A DNA stretch of 64,000 nt from Microthrix sp041394405 (GTDB lineage Bacteria; Actinomycetota; Acidimicrobiia; Acidimicrobiales; Microtrichaceae). The position numbers were made by a program, and so were the translations under genes. Below are positions 35,170-45,471 of the stretch, in pieces (positions within the stretch are counted from its first letter, which is position 1; each line of letters opens with the position of its first letter). The stretch spans positions 244,918 to 308,917 of the forward strand of contig JAWKIF010000010.1 in the NCBI GenBank assembly GCA_041394405.1, read 5' to 3'. The notes under the pieces were generated by a model, which was not told the origin of the DNA, did not search any database, and saw nothing but the letters and a program-made list of their open reading frames with translations.

Positions 35170-36057
35170 ATGGAGCTGATCTACTCGGGCAAGGTACGCG
35201 ACATCTACGACGCCGGCGATGGCCTGCTGGCCATGGTCACCTCCGACCGAATGTCGGCCTTCGACGTGGTGATGAATGAGCCGATCCCCGACAAGGGCCG
35301 GGTGCTCACCGCCACGTCGGCCTACTGGTTCGCCCGGCTTGAGGAGTTGAACCTGCCGGTGAGGTCCCACCTGATCAGCTGCGAGTTGGCCGATGTTCCC
35401 GGCGGCGAGGACCACCCCGAGTGGGCCGGTCGGGTCATGCTCACCCGTCGGGCCGAGATGCTGCCGGTGGAAGCCATCGTTCGGGGCTACCTTTCGGGGT
35501 CGGCCTGGCGCGAGTACTCGGCGAGCGGCACGATCCATCACATGGCCGCCCCCCCGGGGTTGGTGGAGTCGGCGCCGCTGCCCGAGCCGATGTACACGCC
35601 CTCCACCAAAGCGGCGGTCGGCGACCACGACGAGAACATCTCGGTGGACGCCGCCGCCGACATCCTGGGCGCGGAGCTGGCCGGCCGGGTGCAGCGGGCG
35701 GCGCTGGCCATCTTCACCGCCGGTTCGGCCGCCGCCGCCCGGCGCGGCCTGATCCTGGCGGACACCAAGTTCGAGTTCGGCCTCATCGACGGCGAACTGG
35801 TGCTGTGCGACGAGGTGCTGACGCCCGACTCGTCCCGCCTGTGGCCCGCCGACGGCTACCGGCCGGGCGGCCCGCAAGCTGCCTTCGACAAGGAGCCGCT
35901 GCGGGCCTGGCTGTCGGCCCAGCCGTGGGACAAGACCCCGCCCCCACCGGCGCTGCCCCCCGACGTGGTGGCCCAGACCGCCGCCCGGTACCGCGAGGCC
36001 TACGCCCGCCTCACCGGCTTGAGCCTGGAGGACTGGCCCGGCGCCGCCGCGGGTTGA
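35170..36057 (+). CDS. purC: SAICAR synthetase
   Basis: A 295-residue enzyme joining CAIR and aspartate with ATP. Starts at ATG 35170 (MELIYSGKVRDIYDAGDG) behind GAGGAG, 13 bp after purB. SDRMSAFDVVMNEPIPDKG, VEAIVRGYLSGSAW, LILADTKFEFGLIDG and DEVLTPDSSRLW are the family signatures. Last gene of the operon; about 200 bp of apparently non-coding sequence follow before the next stop on the other strand. Confidence 0.96.
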   Translation: MELIYSGKVRDIYDAGDGLLAMVTSDRMSAFDVVMNEPIPDKGRVLTATSAYWFARLEELNLPVRSHLISCELADVPGGEDHPEWAGRVMLTRRAEMLPVEAIVRGYLSGSAWREYSASGTIHHMAAPPGLVESAPLPEPMYTPSTKAAVGDHDENISVDAAADILGAELAGRVQRAALAIFTAGSAAAARRGLILADTKFEFGLIDGELVLCDEVLTPDSSRLWPADGYRPGGPQAAFDKEPLRAWLSAQPWDKTPPPPALPPDVVAQTAARYREAYARLTGLSLEDWPGAAAG

Positions 36058-36260
36058 CAGGCCACCGAACGGCCAAACCCCGAGGCGTACCTTTCGGCGG
36101 GGCCTCGGGAGTCCCCGACCACCACACGCGTCATCCCGAACAGGTTTGCCAGGAACCGCTCGGCTCTCCCGAGGCCGTCGATGACGGGACGAACTACTGG
36201 GCGGCGTGGCTCGGCGCGGTTGGTTTGGCGAGACGGACGCAGGCGCATCCGGCGCCGTGC

Positions 36261-36983
36261 TCAGCAGATGGAGGTGCGGGATGCCGCCTGGGCGAGGGCC
36301 CGCTGGCCCTCCGGTGAGAGGTGGACGCCGTCGCCGATCTGTTCGTGAGCATCGAGGGTTGGCCCGAGGGCACCGCGCAGGTCGATCGCGTTGGTGGTCT
36401 GCAGGATCGCCAGGTTCCATTCGTCGATCAGGCGGCGTTGCAGGACCGTCTTGTCGTTGCCCAGCGGTGGGATGGTCGCCCATCGAACCGAGACCGCCCC
36501 GGCGGCGATCAGCCCGCCCGAGACACCGTCGAGGTCAGCGCGGGTCGGCGCGGGTTGGCTCATGAGGGCGTCGTTGGTGCCCAGCATGATGACGACATGT
36601 CCGCCTGGCCGAGTGGCCACGATCTCCTCGACCCGGCCGCTCACCTGGGGGCCGCCGATGGCGTCGACGAAGACTGCGATGCCGTACCTGTCCCACACGG
36701 CCGGCCGGCAGTTGGGGCCCAGATTCCGGGCCCACGAGTTGCCGCTGGTGTGACTGTCGCCGACGATCAGATCGGCCGGTGGGGGAAGCGACGGCGGCCG
36801 GGTGGTGGTGGTCGGCTTGGGCGGTCGGGTGGTCGGCGGAGAGGTCGGTCGCGTCGTGGTGGTGGGCTTTGGCGGGCGGTTGGCGGGCGGTGGCGTCACC
36901 GAGCAGCCGCACCCGGCGGCCGTAGTCGCGATGATGATGGATACGGCAGCCCGTGCGACCCACGGGGGTTGTTGTCGAAGCAC
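36261..36983 (-). CDS. SGNH/GDSL-type hydrolase lipoprotein
   Basis: A 240-residue lipoprotein if it starts at GTG 36983 (VLRQQPPWVARAAVS), with GAGAGAA upstream and a lipobox TAAGC near residue 26. GTG 37016 is an alternative start. A Pro/Thr/Arg linker repeats RPPKPTTTTRP twice. The catalytic domain has DLIVGDSHTSG (nucleophile Ser in GDSH), MLGTNDAL (block III Asn) and DGVHLSPEGQRALA (Asp-x-x-His dyad). Such enzymes remove acyl groups from sugars or lipids at the cell surface. The frame is open to 37265 but lacks a signal peptide there. Confidence 0.78.
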   Translation of the reverse strand: MLRQQPPWVARAAVSIIIATTAAGCGCSVTPPPANRPPKPTTTTRPTSPPTTRPPKPTTTTRPPSLPPPADLIVGDSHTSGNSWARNLGPNCRPAVWDRYGIAVFVDAIGGPQVSGRVEEIVATRPGGHVVIMLGTNDALMSQPAPTRADLDGVSGGLIAAGAVSVRWATIPPLGNDKTVLQRRLIDEWNLAILQTTNAIDLRGALGPTLDAHEQIGDGVHLSPEGQRALAQAASRTSIC

Positions 36984-37164
36984 GATGGCAATTCTCTCTG
37001 GCGGTGTCGTGAACACAACTCGGTCCCGCTTCTGGCGGAAGTTTCTACACCTTCTGACCGGCTGACTGGCAACAGGGCGATGGTTCTCTCGCTGGTCCTG
37101 GGCACTGCGGGGCCCAGGGATCGGCCTGAGGTTGTCGATGGGCGGCCTGCTCATAAGAAAGTTG

Positions 37165-37216
37165 TTGACATAGATTCGGGATGGGAGCATATTGCTCTGA
37201 TCCTCGCGTGAGGATC
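37165..37216 (+). promoter_or_regulatory. Sigma-70-type promoter and leader stem-loop of the RHS gene
   Basis: TTGACA (37165-37170) is separated by 17 bp from CATATT (37188-37193), a perfect -35 and a 4/6 -10 box. A perfect inverted repeat GATCCTC-GCGT-GAGGATC (37199-37216) starts at the expected transcription start, so the mRNA would begin with a hairpin just before the AGGGGG ribosome binding site (near 37222) and the ATG at 37235. Confidence 0.6.
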
Positions 37217-37234
37217 GTTCACAGGGGGTCGCGG

Positions 37235-40200
37235 ATGCGACGTTTCGGGTTGGTTGGTCGGTCACCGTCGGTTCCTCGCCGAGCGGTCATCGTGGTCACT
37301 GCGGTGTGTGTCGTGGGGTGGGGTGCGGTCCCGGTAGCGGCGGCGCCGGTGAAACCCCCTGAGGACCTGTCGAACTTGTTCGGCGACGGTACCAAGTCCG
37401 AGTTGAAGGTGAAGCCCGGCGAGGAGGGGTCAGCGTCGAAGCTTGATCCCCTGGGGGCGTCCTCGGGTGTGAAGCGGCGGCCGGCGCCGGAGCCGGAGGG
37501 TGCTGGGTCCTCCGAGAGTCCTCCGTCGTTCGGGGTGGATGAGTCTCCGGGCCGGTTTGGGAGCTTTGATACCGACGGTTCGGAGGCGCTTCCGTCGCGT
37601 CCTTCCGCTGACGGGTTCGACCAGGAGACGTCGAAGCTTGACCCGGCGTCGGTGACGGCCAGCTATCGGGAGTGGGTGAACGAGGACGGATCGCGCACCG
37701 CGGAGGTGGCGCCCGGTGCTGTGCGGTTCAAGTCGGGATCCAAGTGGATTGACTACGACATGGACCTGGTCGCCGGGAAGGACGGGTCGTTTGTTCCGGA
37801 GTCGACGGACCGGGACGTGTCCTTTGACCCGTCCGACCCGAATGGTCTGATCTCGGTTGACGGGCTGGTCTTTGCTGCCCCGGAAGCGGTTGGTGGGAAG
37901 CAGGCGACCGTCGTGCGGTCGGAGGGCGCCAAGGTGGTTGCCGAGGATTGGTTGCCGTCGGCCAACGGGCTGGTTGCGGGTCGGGCGGGCGAGCCTCAGG
38001 TGGTGACGGCCCCGCTGGTGTCGGGTGCGGAGTTGGCGGTGCGTTTCGCATCGCGGGCCCAGGCGGGTGATGGGTCCTGGGTGCAGCAGGTCCGGGTGCC
38101 GGCGGGTGTGGTCGCCCGACAGGACGGGGCTGATGGCGTGGTGTTCCTCGATGCGAAAGGCGACAGCTGGTACCGCTTTGGTGGCGGCCGGGCGTTTGAC
38201 GATTCGGGGTCGGTGGCTGCGGTGGGGGCCGTGTCGGTGACCCTGGTCGGCCAGGACACCGACGGCGTCACCATCAAGGTGGCCGCGGACCAGAAGTGGC
38301 TGGCCGACCCGTCGTTGAAGTTCCCGATCACGGTTGATCCGCCGATTGCGGCAACGGGAACCACGGTGGGTGACGTGTCGATGGGGAGTGCGACCCCAAC
38401 GACCAACGGGGGGTCGGCGTCGTACATGACCGCCGGGTCGTATCTGTTCGGCTCGACGATGGTGCAGAACGTGTCGCTGATCGGGTTCAACCTGCCGAGC
38501 GGCGCGAAGTCGGCCAACTCGGTGGTTCGTTCGTCGTCGTTGTCGGTGTGGCAGAACGCCACGTCGGCTCCGTGGTGTACGCCGTCGGACTCGTGGTTGA
38601 CGACGGTCGGCGGGTCGTGGGCGGAGAACTCGGTGACCTGGAACACCCGGCCTGGGGCGGATCCGCATCCGTCGGCGTTCTGGCACGGAGCCAGGAACGC
38701 GAACATGACGTGCGGTTCGGGGTGGCAGAACTACACACCGACCCAGCAGGTGCAGCGGTGGATCACCTACACCGGTTCGGGGGCTATCGGGTTGCCGTCG
38801 ACGTTCGGTGTGCGGCTCTCCGAGGCTGCCGGGGCGTACGGTTTGGTGCCACCTACGGCGGGGACCGCTCACCAGTTCGCCACCCGGGAGGGTGGGGCCA
38901 GCCATGCGCCGCTGTTGTCGTTCACCTACGAGAAGCGGCCCCCGCAGCCGACCGCCGCAGGCCCGGCCGACGATGCCCATTTCGCGTCGACGACCCCGAC
39001 GTTGTCGGTGAACCCGGTCACCGATGGTGACGGCGACTCGGTTCGGTACTGGTATCGGGTGTGGACCTCGCAGTCCGACACCGTGACGGGTTCCACCTTC
39101 GGCACGCTGTTGGACGGCGTCGGTGGCGAGTACGTGGACTCCGGTTGGGTGTCGGGCACCTCGTGGACGGTTCCCGACGGTGCCCTCGCCGACGGCGGGG
39201 TGTACTACTGGACGGTGATGGCCGACGACGGCCACTCGCCTGCGGCACCGGCGCGTTGGTTTCGGTCGTTCTCGATCGACTCGTCTGCGAACGGTGACGC
39301 GCCGTCGGACTCGTTCGGGCCTGTGGGTGTGTCGTTGGTCGACGGGTCCTTCAGTACCGGCGCGGGGTCTCACGGGATCGAGACGGTGTCGGGCAACCTG
39401 GGCGTCGACGTCTCCTATGACTCGTCGGGTGCGTTGCCGGCCGGGTTGACCGGCGAGTACTTCCGCGACGTCAACAACAACAACACGATCGATGGGCCCG
39501 ACCAGCTGTTGGGCAAACAGAACGACCGGTCGGTCTCCTATGAGTTCAGAGCGAACGACGCGCCGTTCCCCGGGCTGTCGATGACCGACACGTTGATCCG
39601 CTGGACCGGCACGGTGAAGGTGCCGACGTCGGGTTCCTACAAGTTCGGCACCCCGCTGTTCGCGTCCACCGGCGCAAAGATCCGGGTCAACAACACGACG
39701 ATCCTCAACGGGCTCACCGCCTACCCGGACGGCACCGACTACGCGGAGTCCAGCGCGATCTCCTTGACTGCCGGCACCGCCTACCCGATCGAGGTCACCG
39801 CACGCCTCGATCTGGTTCTCGGTGCCACCTTCCATCTGCAATACGACTCCGGCGGCGGCCGGTTCTTCGTGCCGGGCACGTGGCTGACCCCGAAATGGTC
39901 ACCGCCCTCGCCGTTGGGTGCCGGGTGGAACGCCGGGGTCACCGGCGATGCGATGGTGGCCCGAGTGCAGATCGACGGTGGTGATCAGGCCATCCTCTAT
40001 GACGGCGCCGACGATCAGCTCGGCACGTTCACCCGCGTCAACGAGGGCCCAACGCCCCTGTGGGTGCCCGAACCCGACCTCGCCGGTGCCACGTTGCTGA
40101 CGATGCCTGGCAACAAGTTGCAGCTCACCATGTTCGGCATGGTGTCGACGTTCACCAACGACGGGTTGTTGGAATCGGAACGCACCGCGGATTCGTCCAC

Positions 40201-43200
40201 CAACACCGCAGGCCAAACACCGGCGATCGACTACACCTACGTGCCGATGCCCACGGCCGCCGATGGCACCCGGCTGTCTCAGCAGCTCGACCCTGTCACG
40301 CAGCGGAAGGCCGACCTCATCTACTCCGGCATCACCTCGGCCGCCGGGGCGTGCCATACCCCACCGGGAGGGTTCGATGCGTCGCTTCCCACCGGAAGGC
40401 TCTGCCGGGTCAAGTTCAGCGACCCCTCCGGTACCTTGCTTGGGGAAACCAACCTCTACTACCAGTCCGGTGCGCTCGCCAGGGTTCACACTGCACTGCC
40501 GGGCGATCCCGATGTGTCGGTCACCGACTTCGCCTATTCGGGCGGGTACCTCTCTGCGGTCCGCGAACCGCTGGCGAGCGAGGCCGTCGCCGCCGGCGTC
40601 GCACCGGCATCGTCGGCCAGCACCTGGACGATCGCCCAGACCGGCGGGAAGCTCACCGGCATCACGGCTCCGGAGCCGACCAGCGGCGCAGCCCGCCCCG
40701 CCCGCACCTACACCTACGGCTCGGGGTATGCCGAAGCCTCCCAGGCCGGAATGTCGCCGCCGACCGGATGGGTCAGTCGGGTCACCTACGACAGCTCCGG
40801 TAGACAGCTCAGCCAAACCGGCCCCGACGGGCTCGCCGCCACCACCGACTACGACCTGCTCGGCCGGGTTTCGGCCGACGTCGGCGCCGATTCGATGAAG
40901 ACCACCTACGAATACGACGACCAAGGACGGCCAACCGGCAGCTGGGGGCCCGCACCGAAAACGTGGTGGTCCGGTTCGGGCACCGCCCCGATCGCCGCGA
41001 AACAGCCCCTCACCCCGCATCCGACCAACGCCTACGACGAGGGCATGCTGGGCGTCGCCGCCACCTGGTGGGGAACCGCCACCACCGGCGGCCAAACGCA
41101 GTCCACCACCGGGTTCCCCGGAGTGTCCGGTGGCGCCATGAACACCACCTTCGCCACCATGCCAACCTCCACCCCGACCATCTCGCAGTCGAACTTCACG
41201 GTGTCGTTCTCCGGGCGTCTCAAGTTCCCCACCGCCGGCACCTGGCAGCTACGCGTCACCCGCGACGGCACCGCCAACGTTGACGTGGGCGAAACCCAGT
41301 TGGTCGCCGATGAAACCGAGGTGACCACCTCGACGGCCACGACGGCGGTCGATCACACCGTGGCGTCGGCCAACCAGTCCTTCGACCTGTTCGGGTCGCT
41401 TGCCAACACCAACAGCGCCGCCCAACTTCGCCTGGAATGGAAACCACCGTCGGGCTCGTGGGTCACGGTGCCCGGCTCGGCGATCACCCCCAACTACTCG
41501 CTTACCACCTCCAGTAGCGACCCCGACGGCAAGAAGACCGCCAGCGGGTACGCGCGACCCGAAACCGGTGTGCAGACATCCACGACCGTCGACCCCGCAG
41601 GTGCGGCGCTCACCACGTCGGAGTCGTTTGAAGACCCGACGACCTCCGGCGGCTACACGCGGCGTCTCACCCGCCAGTTGCCCGCCGGGGCCGCCTCGGC
41701 CACGTCCGACAGCTGGTATTCCGCCACCGCCACAGCCGCGAACCCGTGTGTGTCGGGTTCGCCGGCGGTCAATCAGGGCGCACGGCAGCGAACCCGAACC
41801 TCAGCAGACCCCGACGGCGCCGGCCCGCAAGCCCCGATCGTCACCGAATCGGTCTATGACCTCGATGGGAACACCGTCGCCTCCCGAGTCGGAACCGAAC
41901 CGTGGACCTGCGCCACCTTCGACGCCCGAGGCCGCCCGGCCACCGTCGACCTTCCCGCCTACGGTGGCAACCCGGCCCGCACCGTCACCTACAACTACGC
42001 CGTGTCGGGCAACCCGTTGGCAACGTCGGCGACCGACCCGGCCGGGACCGTCACTGGTGTGGTCGACCTCCTCGGCCGCACGGTCAGCACCACCGACGTG
42101 TGGGGTGCGACCAGCCAGGCCACCTACAACCAGGCCGGGCAGGTCACCCAAACATCGAACCCGGTCGTTACCGTCGAGCGGGGCTACAACAACCTGGGGC
42201 AACTCGAACGGGTCGGCCCGGCGGCGTTGCCGATGGCGCTGGTCAGCTACGACGGTGTTGGGCGTGTCGCCACGGTCACCTACCCGATTGGGTACGGAAA
42301 CGGCACCACCGGCACCTACGCCTACGACGACCTCGGACGCGAGCAGTCGCTCACCTGGACAGGTCCGGGCGCCGCGCTCATCACCTCAGACAGCGTCACC
42401 AGGTCGTTGGCGGGGCGTGTCGTTGACCAGGCGGTCGATGGCACCGACCCGAACCCGTCGGGGGCGAACTACGTCTATGACGGGGCGGGGCGGCTTACCG
42501 ACGCCTGGACCCCTGCTCAACGCACCCAGTACGCGTTCGCCCCGTCCGGGGGATGCGGTGTGGCGACGGCTGCGGGGAAGAACTCGAACCGCACCACCAA
42601 GACCGTGATCCCTGCTGGAGGGTCACCCGCGGCGACGACGTTCTGTTACGACCACGCCGACCGGTTGACCTCGACCACGACCCCCGGCATTGGCACCCTC
42701 GCCTATGACAGCCATGGCAATACCACCGAGTTGTTCGGCGAAACCCACGGGTACGACCAGGCAGACCGGCACCTCAGCACCTCCAAGGGTGCCACCACGG
42801 TCACCTACATCAGGGACGTCGCCGATCGGCTTGTCCAGCGGGAGGCCACTGGTGAACCGACGGTCCGTTACTGGTATGGGGACGGGTCCGACAGTGCGTC
42901 GGGTACGACCAGCACTTCGGGTGCGGCGTTGACTAGCTCGGTGGGTCTTCCCGGTGGTGCGTCGCTCACCTTTGATCACAGCACCAGCAGCGCCACTTGG
43001 CAGTATCCGAACCTTCACGGTGATCTTGTTGCCACCGCCGACAGCGCTGGCGCCAAGGTCGGGGCAACGGTTGCCTATGACCCGGACGGGAACCTCACCG
43101 GAGGCGGCCTGCCGAACAACTTGGCCGGGGACATGGACTTCGGCTGGCACGGGGCCGCAAGTCGGCCGCTCGAGCACGCCGACAGCCTTAGCCCGACCAT

Positions 43201-43684
43201 TGAGATGGGTGCCCGCCAATACAACCCCACCCTCGGCAGGTTCCTCGAAACCGACCCGATCGAGGGTGGTGTTGATAACGACTACGGCTACGTCAAAGAC
43301 CCAGTCGGGCTCGCAGACCTGAGTGGAGCCAAGGTCTGGTTCGGACCAAACCAATTCCGCTGCAGTTTCGAATGGGTCGGCGGAGCGCAAACCCATTTCC
43401 GTTCTGGGACAAAGATGGTCGGGATCAAATACAAAGTCAGGTGCCGATCTGATGTTCATGTAGAAACATACGCGTATGTTCAAAGAAGTAGTTATAGCGG
43501 GTATCGCCGATTGGGTGCGGGAAAACATCTCAATAAACGGGGCGGTTACACCGTGAAGGATTTCCAAGTCCACTGCAAGAGGGGTCTGTACACGTACCGT
43601 GCTCGCGTTTGGGTCCACACGTATCTCGGACGGAGAGGTTCGATCAAGACATTTACCGCTGATAAAGTGCGAGATCAATGTTGA
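37235..43684 (+). CDS. Secreted RHS/YD-repeat protein with DNRLRE and PA14 domains and a variable C-terminal tip
   Basis: A 2149-residue protein with a Sec signal (MRRFGLVGRSPSVPRRAVIV, cleavage near VAAA-PV). Order: low-complexity region; DNRLRE-like module with SWAENSVTWNTRPGA (about 365-567); PA14 domain (735-885, LTGEYFRDVNNNNTIDG); first YD repeats (1185-1232); second PA14-like domain (1268-1422); many YD repeats (1422-1970) that should form the RHS shell; and the core terminus GARQYNPTLGRFLETDPIEGG near 1990-2010. The last 140 residues are a Tyr/Arg-rich tip (YSGYRRLGAGKHL, YTYRARVWVHTYLG) ending in Cys, encoded by DNA of lower GC. Tip function is unknown. Two displaced partial copies with other tips lie downstream. 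Confidence 0.88.
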   Translation: MRRFGLVGRSPSVPRRAVIVVTAVCVVGWGAVPVAAAPVKPPEDLSNLFGDGTKSELKVKPGEEGSASKLDPLGASSGVKRRPAPEPEGAGSSESPPSFGVDESPGRFGSFDTDGSEALPSRPSADGFDQETSKLDPASVTASYREWVNEDGSRTAEVAPGAVRFKSGSKWIDYDMDLVAGKDGSFVPESTDRDVSFDPSDPNGLISVDGLVFAAPEAVGGKQATVVRSEGAKVVAEDWLPSANGLVAGRAGEPQVVTAPLVSGAELAVRFASRAQAGDGSWVQQVRVPAGVVARQDGADGVVFLDAKGDSWYRFGGGRAFDDSGSVAAVGAVSVTLVGQDTDGVTIKVAADQKWLADPSLKFPITVDPPIAATGTTVGDVSMGSATPTTNGGSASYMTAGSYLFGSTMVQNVSLIGFNLPSGAKSANSVVRSSSLSVWQNATSAPWCTPSDSWLTTVGGSWAENSVTWNTRPGADPHPSAFWHGARNANMTCGSGWQNYTPTQQVQRWITYTGSGAIGLPSTFGVRLSEAAGAYGLVPPTAGTAHQFATREGGASHAPLLSFTYEKRPPQPTAAGPADDAHFASTTPTLSVNPVTDGDGDSVRYWYRVWTSQSDTVTGSTFGTLLDGVGGEYVDSGWVSGTSWTVPDGALADGGVYYWTVMADDGHSPAAPARWFRSFSIDSSANGDAPSDSFGPVGVSLVDGSFSTGAGSHGIETVSGNLGVDVSYDSSGALPAGLTGEYFRDVNNNNTIDGPDQLLGKQNDRSVSYEFRANDAPFPGLSMTDTLIRWTGTVKVPTSGSYKFGTPLFASTGAKIRVNNTTILNGLTAYPDGTDYAESSAISLTAGTAYPIEVTARLDLVLGATFHLQYDSGGGRFFVPGTWLTPKWSPPSPLGAGWNAGVTGDAMVARVQIDGGDQAILYDGADDQLGTFTRVNEGPTPLWVPEPDLAGATLLTMPGNKLQLTMFGMVSTFTNDGLLESERTADSSTNTAGQTPAIDYTYVPMPTAADGTRLSQQLDPVTQRKADLIYSGITSAAGACHTPPGGFDASLPTGRLCRVKFSDPSGTLLGETNLYYQSGALARVHTALPGDPDVSVTDFAYSGGYLSAVREPLASEAVAAGVAPASSASTWTIAQTGGKLTGITAPEPTSGAARPARTYTYGSGYAEASQAGMSPPTGWVSRVTYDSSGRQLSQTGPDGLAATTDYDLLGRVSADVGADSMKTTYEYDDQGRPTGSWGPAPKTWWSGSGTAPIAAKQPLTPHPTNAYDEGMLGVAATWWGTATTGGQTQSTTGFPGVSGGAMNTTFATMPTSTPTISQSNFTVSFSGRLKFPTAGTWQLRVTRDGTANVDVGETQLVADETEVTTSTATTAVDHTVASANQSFDLFGSLANTNSAAQLRLEWKPPSGSWVTVPGSAITPNYSLTTSSSDPDGKKTASGYARPETGVQTSTTVDPAGAALTTSESFEDPTTSGGYTRRLTRQLPAGAASATSDSWYSATATAANPCVSGSPAVNQGARQRTRTSADPDGAGPQAPIVTESVYDLDGNTVASRVGTEPWTCATFDARGRPATVDLPAYGGNPARTVTYNYAVSGNPLATSATDPAGTVTGVVDLLGRTVSTTDVWGATSQATYNQAGQVTQTSNPVVTVERGYNNLGQLERVGPAALPMALVSYDGVGRVATVTYPIGYGNGTTGTYAYDDLGREQSLTWTGPGAALITSDSVTRSLAGRVVDQAVDGTDPNPSGANYVYDGAGRLTDAWTPAQRTQYAFAPSGGCGVATAAGKNSNRTTKTVIPAGGSPAATTFCYDHADRLTSTTTPGIGTLAYDSHGNTTELFGETHGYDQADRHLSTSKGATTVTYIRDVADRLVQREATGEPTVRYWYGDGSDSASGTTSTSGAALTSSVGLPGGASLTFDHSTSSATWQYPNLHGDLVATADSAGAKVGATVAYDPDGNLTGGGLPNNLAGDMDFGWHGAASRPLEHADSLSPTIEMGARQYNPTLGRFLETDPIEGGVDNDYGYVKDPVGLADLSGAKVWFGPNQFRCSFEWVGGAQTHFRSGTKMVGIKYKVRCRSDVHVETYAYVQRSSYSGYRRLGAGKHLNKRGGYTVKDFQVHCKRGLYTYRARVWVHTYLGRRGSIKTFTADKVRDQC

Positions 43685-43718
43685 CCAGGGCGGGCAGCTA
43701 CCCCGTCGGGGGTACCCC

Positions 43719-44786
43719 GTGACCAACACGAATCAGCTGTTGACTTCGACCGTAGCGAGGAGCTTGATCCGCCGTCTGGATCTGATCATCCGAGATGACG
43801 TTAAAGATGCACTCCGTGAGGGAGGCGGCGGCTCGACGGGACAGGACCGGCGGGGCCAGCTTGTCCACGAATTCCTGTCAGCGATACCGGCTAGGCAACT
43901 ACGCCGGGAGATGGTGCTGGCCTATATGGATCTTCGAATGGTCTCAAACCTACAAGATGCCTCGAGGGTACTGGCTGCGACCCCTAACTCCTATTGGATC
44001 GCACGGCAACTCGATGCGATGTTCCGGAGCAGTACTTGGCTTAAGGGCTGGACATGTCATCAGACGTGGTGCACCGATGGTCTTATTGGCCTCGACGGGC
44101 GCATAGGTGACGATCTCGAAGAATGTGAAACGTATCAGACAATACCCGTCAATTCGCTCCGCACTATATCACAATTCGACGGCGGAGGCGACATGGTCAT
44201 TTTGGACCACTTGATGACAGGCCCCTGGAATGTCACGGCTCTTCCTGGGGCGCGTTGGTCGGTGGAGGTTGCTGATGGCCTGCCTCTAGCAGAGATCAAC
44301 GGGCCTGCCGATTGGGGTGAGCTCGTACGGATCGCCAGTGTGGACGCCACAGACGATTTTAACCACTGTGCGCCCCAACTCGGGCCTGCTCCGGGGAGCA
44401 CTCTGAATCCCTGCCGGAAACGCAGAGATCGAATGTATTTCGAGACCTTTAAGGAAGGTATTCCGGAACAACGCTACGCATCTCGTGATTGGAACCGGTT
44501 CTTGATGCCAAACTGGGAGGTATTGGCGGAACACTTCTCAGGGGTCCACCTGACCTGGCAAGGCTTCGTGCTGGCAGAGGGGACCCTCGTTGACTTGGGA
44601 CATGGGGATATCACGATGCTGACGGGTTTTGGCTCTGAGCTGACGGTGTGGTTGCGACCTTTCATCAAGGCTGCCCGCCCGGCTCCCCTTGACAGAGTCA
44701 TTCCTGATCTCCCTGTACGGGATGCCGTGAGCGATGTGTGGAAGACCGAGGGACGTAGCCTCCTTCGTTTCGCCGGAACCGAGTGA
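43719..44786 (+). CDS. Unrecognised protein downstream of the RHS tip
   Basis: A 355-residue soluble protein from GTG 43719 (VTNTNQLLTSTVARS), 34 bp after the RHS stop, with a G-rich stretch just upstream. No signal or membrane helix. The C-terminal third has an actinobacterial-looking pattern (HLTWQGFVLAEG, DLGHGDITMLTGFGSE). The DNA is less GC-rich than the flanks, like the RHS tip. Position directly after an RHS tip is where immunity or partner genes sit in polymorphic-toxin loci, but its size is large for an immunity protein and no family was recognised. Confidence 0.6.
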   Translation: MTNTNQLLTSTVARSLIRRLDLIIRDDVKDALREGGGGSTGQDRRGQLVHEFLSAIPARQLRREMVLAYMDLRMVSNLQDASRVLAATPNSYWIARQLDAMFRSSTWLKGWTCHQTWCTDGLIGLDGRIGDDLEECETYQTIPVNSLRTISQFDGGGDMVILDHLMTGPWNVTALPGARWSVEVADGLPLAEINGPADWGELVRIASVDATDDFNHCAPQLGPAPGSTLNPCRKRRDRMYFETFKEGIPEQRYASRDWNRFLMPNWEVLAEHFSGVHLTWQGFVLAEGTLVDLGHGDITMLTGFGSELTVWLRPFIKAARPAPLDRVIPDLPVRDAVSDVWKTEGRSLLRFAGTE

Positions 44787-44832
44787 GTTCTGCTACAGCG
44801 TTGGGTCGCGGAGAGGGTCGGCAGGTTCTAGG

Positions 44833-44962
44833 GTCAGTGCGCGCGGCCGGTCAGCATGGCCGGGCTATCCGCATACACCGACCCCTGGAGCCTCAAGCAT
44901 GCCTCGTCACTCGATCGCGGCGAACGAACGCGACCGCATTCATGAAACGCTTTTCAGCCGAT
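44833..44962 (+). mobile_element. IS30-family 5' remnant (copy A)
   Basis: About 130 bp, closely similar to 52791-52919 in the same orientation. It includes the leader and the first codons of an IS30 transposase (MPRHSIAANERDRIHE). The rest of the element is lost; the reading frame stops within 20 codons. Confidence 0.7.
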
Positions 44963-45023
44963 ACGGAGCCTGTCAATAGCTGTTTGCCGGTTTTCTTGGT
45001 TCTCGGTAACTATTCAGGTGGGG

Positions 45024-45460
45024 TCAGGGTCCGGCGGCGGGTAGGGCTGGTTCCCATTGGGTGCCTGTGTAGAGGTGGTTGCGGGCGGTGAGTGCGCTGA
45101 TGCGATGTTTGTTCGCGGTGGAGGTGTAGCTGCGGAGGTTGAGGAACGCGGTGGCGCCTTCGCTGGTCCGGAACCCGCCAGAGACTTTCTGGTGGACTTT
45201 GACCATGCGGATATCTCGTTCGGCGAGGTTGTTATCGAAGGGGATATCGAAGTTGGTGATGAACCGGAGGACATCAGCGCGGTGGGTGTCGAGACGTTCG
45301 AGGAGGTTCGCGGCTTTGGATCGTTTGGGTCGTCCTCGTTTCCCGGTGGGTTTGGGGGCGGGGTTGGTGTGGTGTCCTGCGGCGATGATGGTGTCGTAGT
45401 CGGCGTTGATGGAGGGCGTCCGTATTTCGCGGTGGGGGCTGGCGGTAGCGTGATCCGAGA
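45024..45460 (-). pseudogene. IS66-family TnpC C-terminal fragment
   Basis: The minus-strand frame is open for about 145 residues that resemble the end of IS66 transposases: IPFDNNLAERDIRMVKVHQK, then VSGGFRTSEGATAFLNLRSY and STANKHRISALTA. KRGRPKRSKAANLLERLD precedes it. The N-terminal and most catalytic parts are missing; the upstream boundary is with the IS3 remnant at about 45465. Confidence 0.8.
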
Positions 45461-45471
45461 GGAGCCCGTCG

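Noticed and set aside
40790..43150. CRISPR-like periodicity in repeated DNA of the RHS gene
   Set aside because: The repeats are degenerate YD coding repeats, not identical direct repeats with unique spacers.
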